Shown here: positions 12,314-12,522 of the stretch, one piece after another
Position numbering within the stretch: position 1 is the first letter of the stretch
Layout: the number at the start of each line of letters is the position of its first letter
From: Polyangia bacterium
GTDB taxonomy: Bacteria; Myxococcota_A; Polyangia; Polyangiales; Polyangiaceae
Reading direction: 5' to 3'
DNA length: 12,522 nucleotides
NCBI GenBank assembly: GCA_030433055.1
Contig: JAUILJ010000139.1
Location: 1-12,522, forward strand
The notes under the pieces: model-generated
What the model was told of the DNA's origin: nothing
Database searches by the model: none
What the model saw: the letters and a program-made list of their open reading frames with translations, nothing else
Program-made: the position numbers and the translations under genes

Positions 12314-12356
12314 CCAAGGCTGAGACGTCCGTTGCCTTGCGGCAATACATGGCTCG
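12314..12356. repeat. Structured 43-bp repeat, copy 2
   Basis: Second copy, 86 bp after the first. Here a stem TTGCC (12332-12336) with GGCAA (12341-12345) can form. It is followed by CGGC-TTC-GCCG (12360-12370) and ATTGCTT, in the same order as in copy 1. The hairpin sequence differs from copy 1 but its pairing is kept, so the structure seems to matter more than the bases. Confidence 0.75.
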
Positions 12357-12440
12357 CTCCGGCTTCGCCGATTGCTTGGGAAGGACTCACGGCGCTTGGA
12401 GACTGGCGGCGGGTGAACGCGGTGCCGGGTCGGGGTAAGG

Positions 12441-12498
12441 GATCGGCGCGGGGCTGCGCCCCATTGCCTCCGGGAGGATCGGCGCGGGGCTGCGCCCC
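12441..12498. repeat. Two direct copies of a 22-bp hairpin unit at the right edge
   Basis: A 22-bp unit beginning GATCGGCGC and ending in the hairpin GGGGC-TGC-GCCCC is present exactly at 12441-12462 and 12477-12498 (36-bp period). The core plus ATTGCCTC also occurs at 12274-12295, identical over 22 bp to 12449-12470. Three copies of this hairpin within 225 bp point to a dispersed palindromic repeat (REP-like) whose further copies may lie beyond the window. Confidence 0.7.
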
Positions 12499-12522
12499 GT
12501 GGGCTCAGCGGGGTGCGCGTTG

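Overview
The window reads as chromosomal DNA of a high-GC Gram-negative bacterium, most likely a myxobacterium of the Polyangia group. This is inferred from strong G/C bias at third codon positions, frequent GTG/TTG starts, and many secreted lipoproteins with Gly/Ser/Ala-rich linkers and cysteine-rich modules. Also consistent are a SUMF1-type secreted protein, a CheA-type kinase relic, and sparse, loosely packed genes. No mobile element, CRISPR array, rRNA or intact tRNA was recognised.

Layout. (1) 1-955, minus strand: a two-gene operon of a cyclic-nucleotide-binding protein and a calcineurin-like phosphoesterase cut by the window edge, joined by a 4-nt stop/start overlap. (2) 1002-2162, plus: a beta-propeller lipoprotein. 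(3) 2163-2938: a spacer with four tandem 13-bp repeats, a sigma-54-like -24/-12 element and a small eight-cysteine lipoprotein (paralogue A). (4) 2984-5009, minus: a DUF4303-like protein and an unrecognised lipoprotein. (5) 5010-8295, plus: a region with two dyads, a TetR-family regulator, then a beta-helix lipoprotein translationally coupled (TGATG) to an exported FGE-like protein without the usual active-site cysteine. (6) 8296-9535, plus: a perfect 23-bp palindrome, a second sigma-54-like element, paralogue B and another cysteine-rich exported protein. (7) 9542-10610, minus: decayed coding DNA ending in a CheA-type ATPase remnant. (8) 10611-11894, minus: a large cysteine-rich lipoprotein with a roughly 130-residue Gly/Ala/Ser/Thr linker. 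(9) 11895-12522: no recognisable gene; the right end holds related hairpin-forming repeats.

The strongest lead is the pair of eight-cysteine lipoproteins at 2447-2938 and 8434-8952. They lie 6 kb apart and share all eight post-lipobox cysteines and several short motifs. Immediately upstream, at identical distance from the ATG, each has TGGCGCG-N4-TTGCT, which fits the sigma-54 consensus. Each also has a different repeat or palindrome about 80-130 bp upstream of the predicted transcription start, where an enhancer-binding protein would bind. I read this as a small sigma-54-controlled regulon of secreted disulfide-rich lipoproteins under different activators. That reading is inference; the cysteine pattern and the shared upstream block are seen directly.
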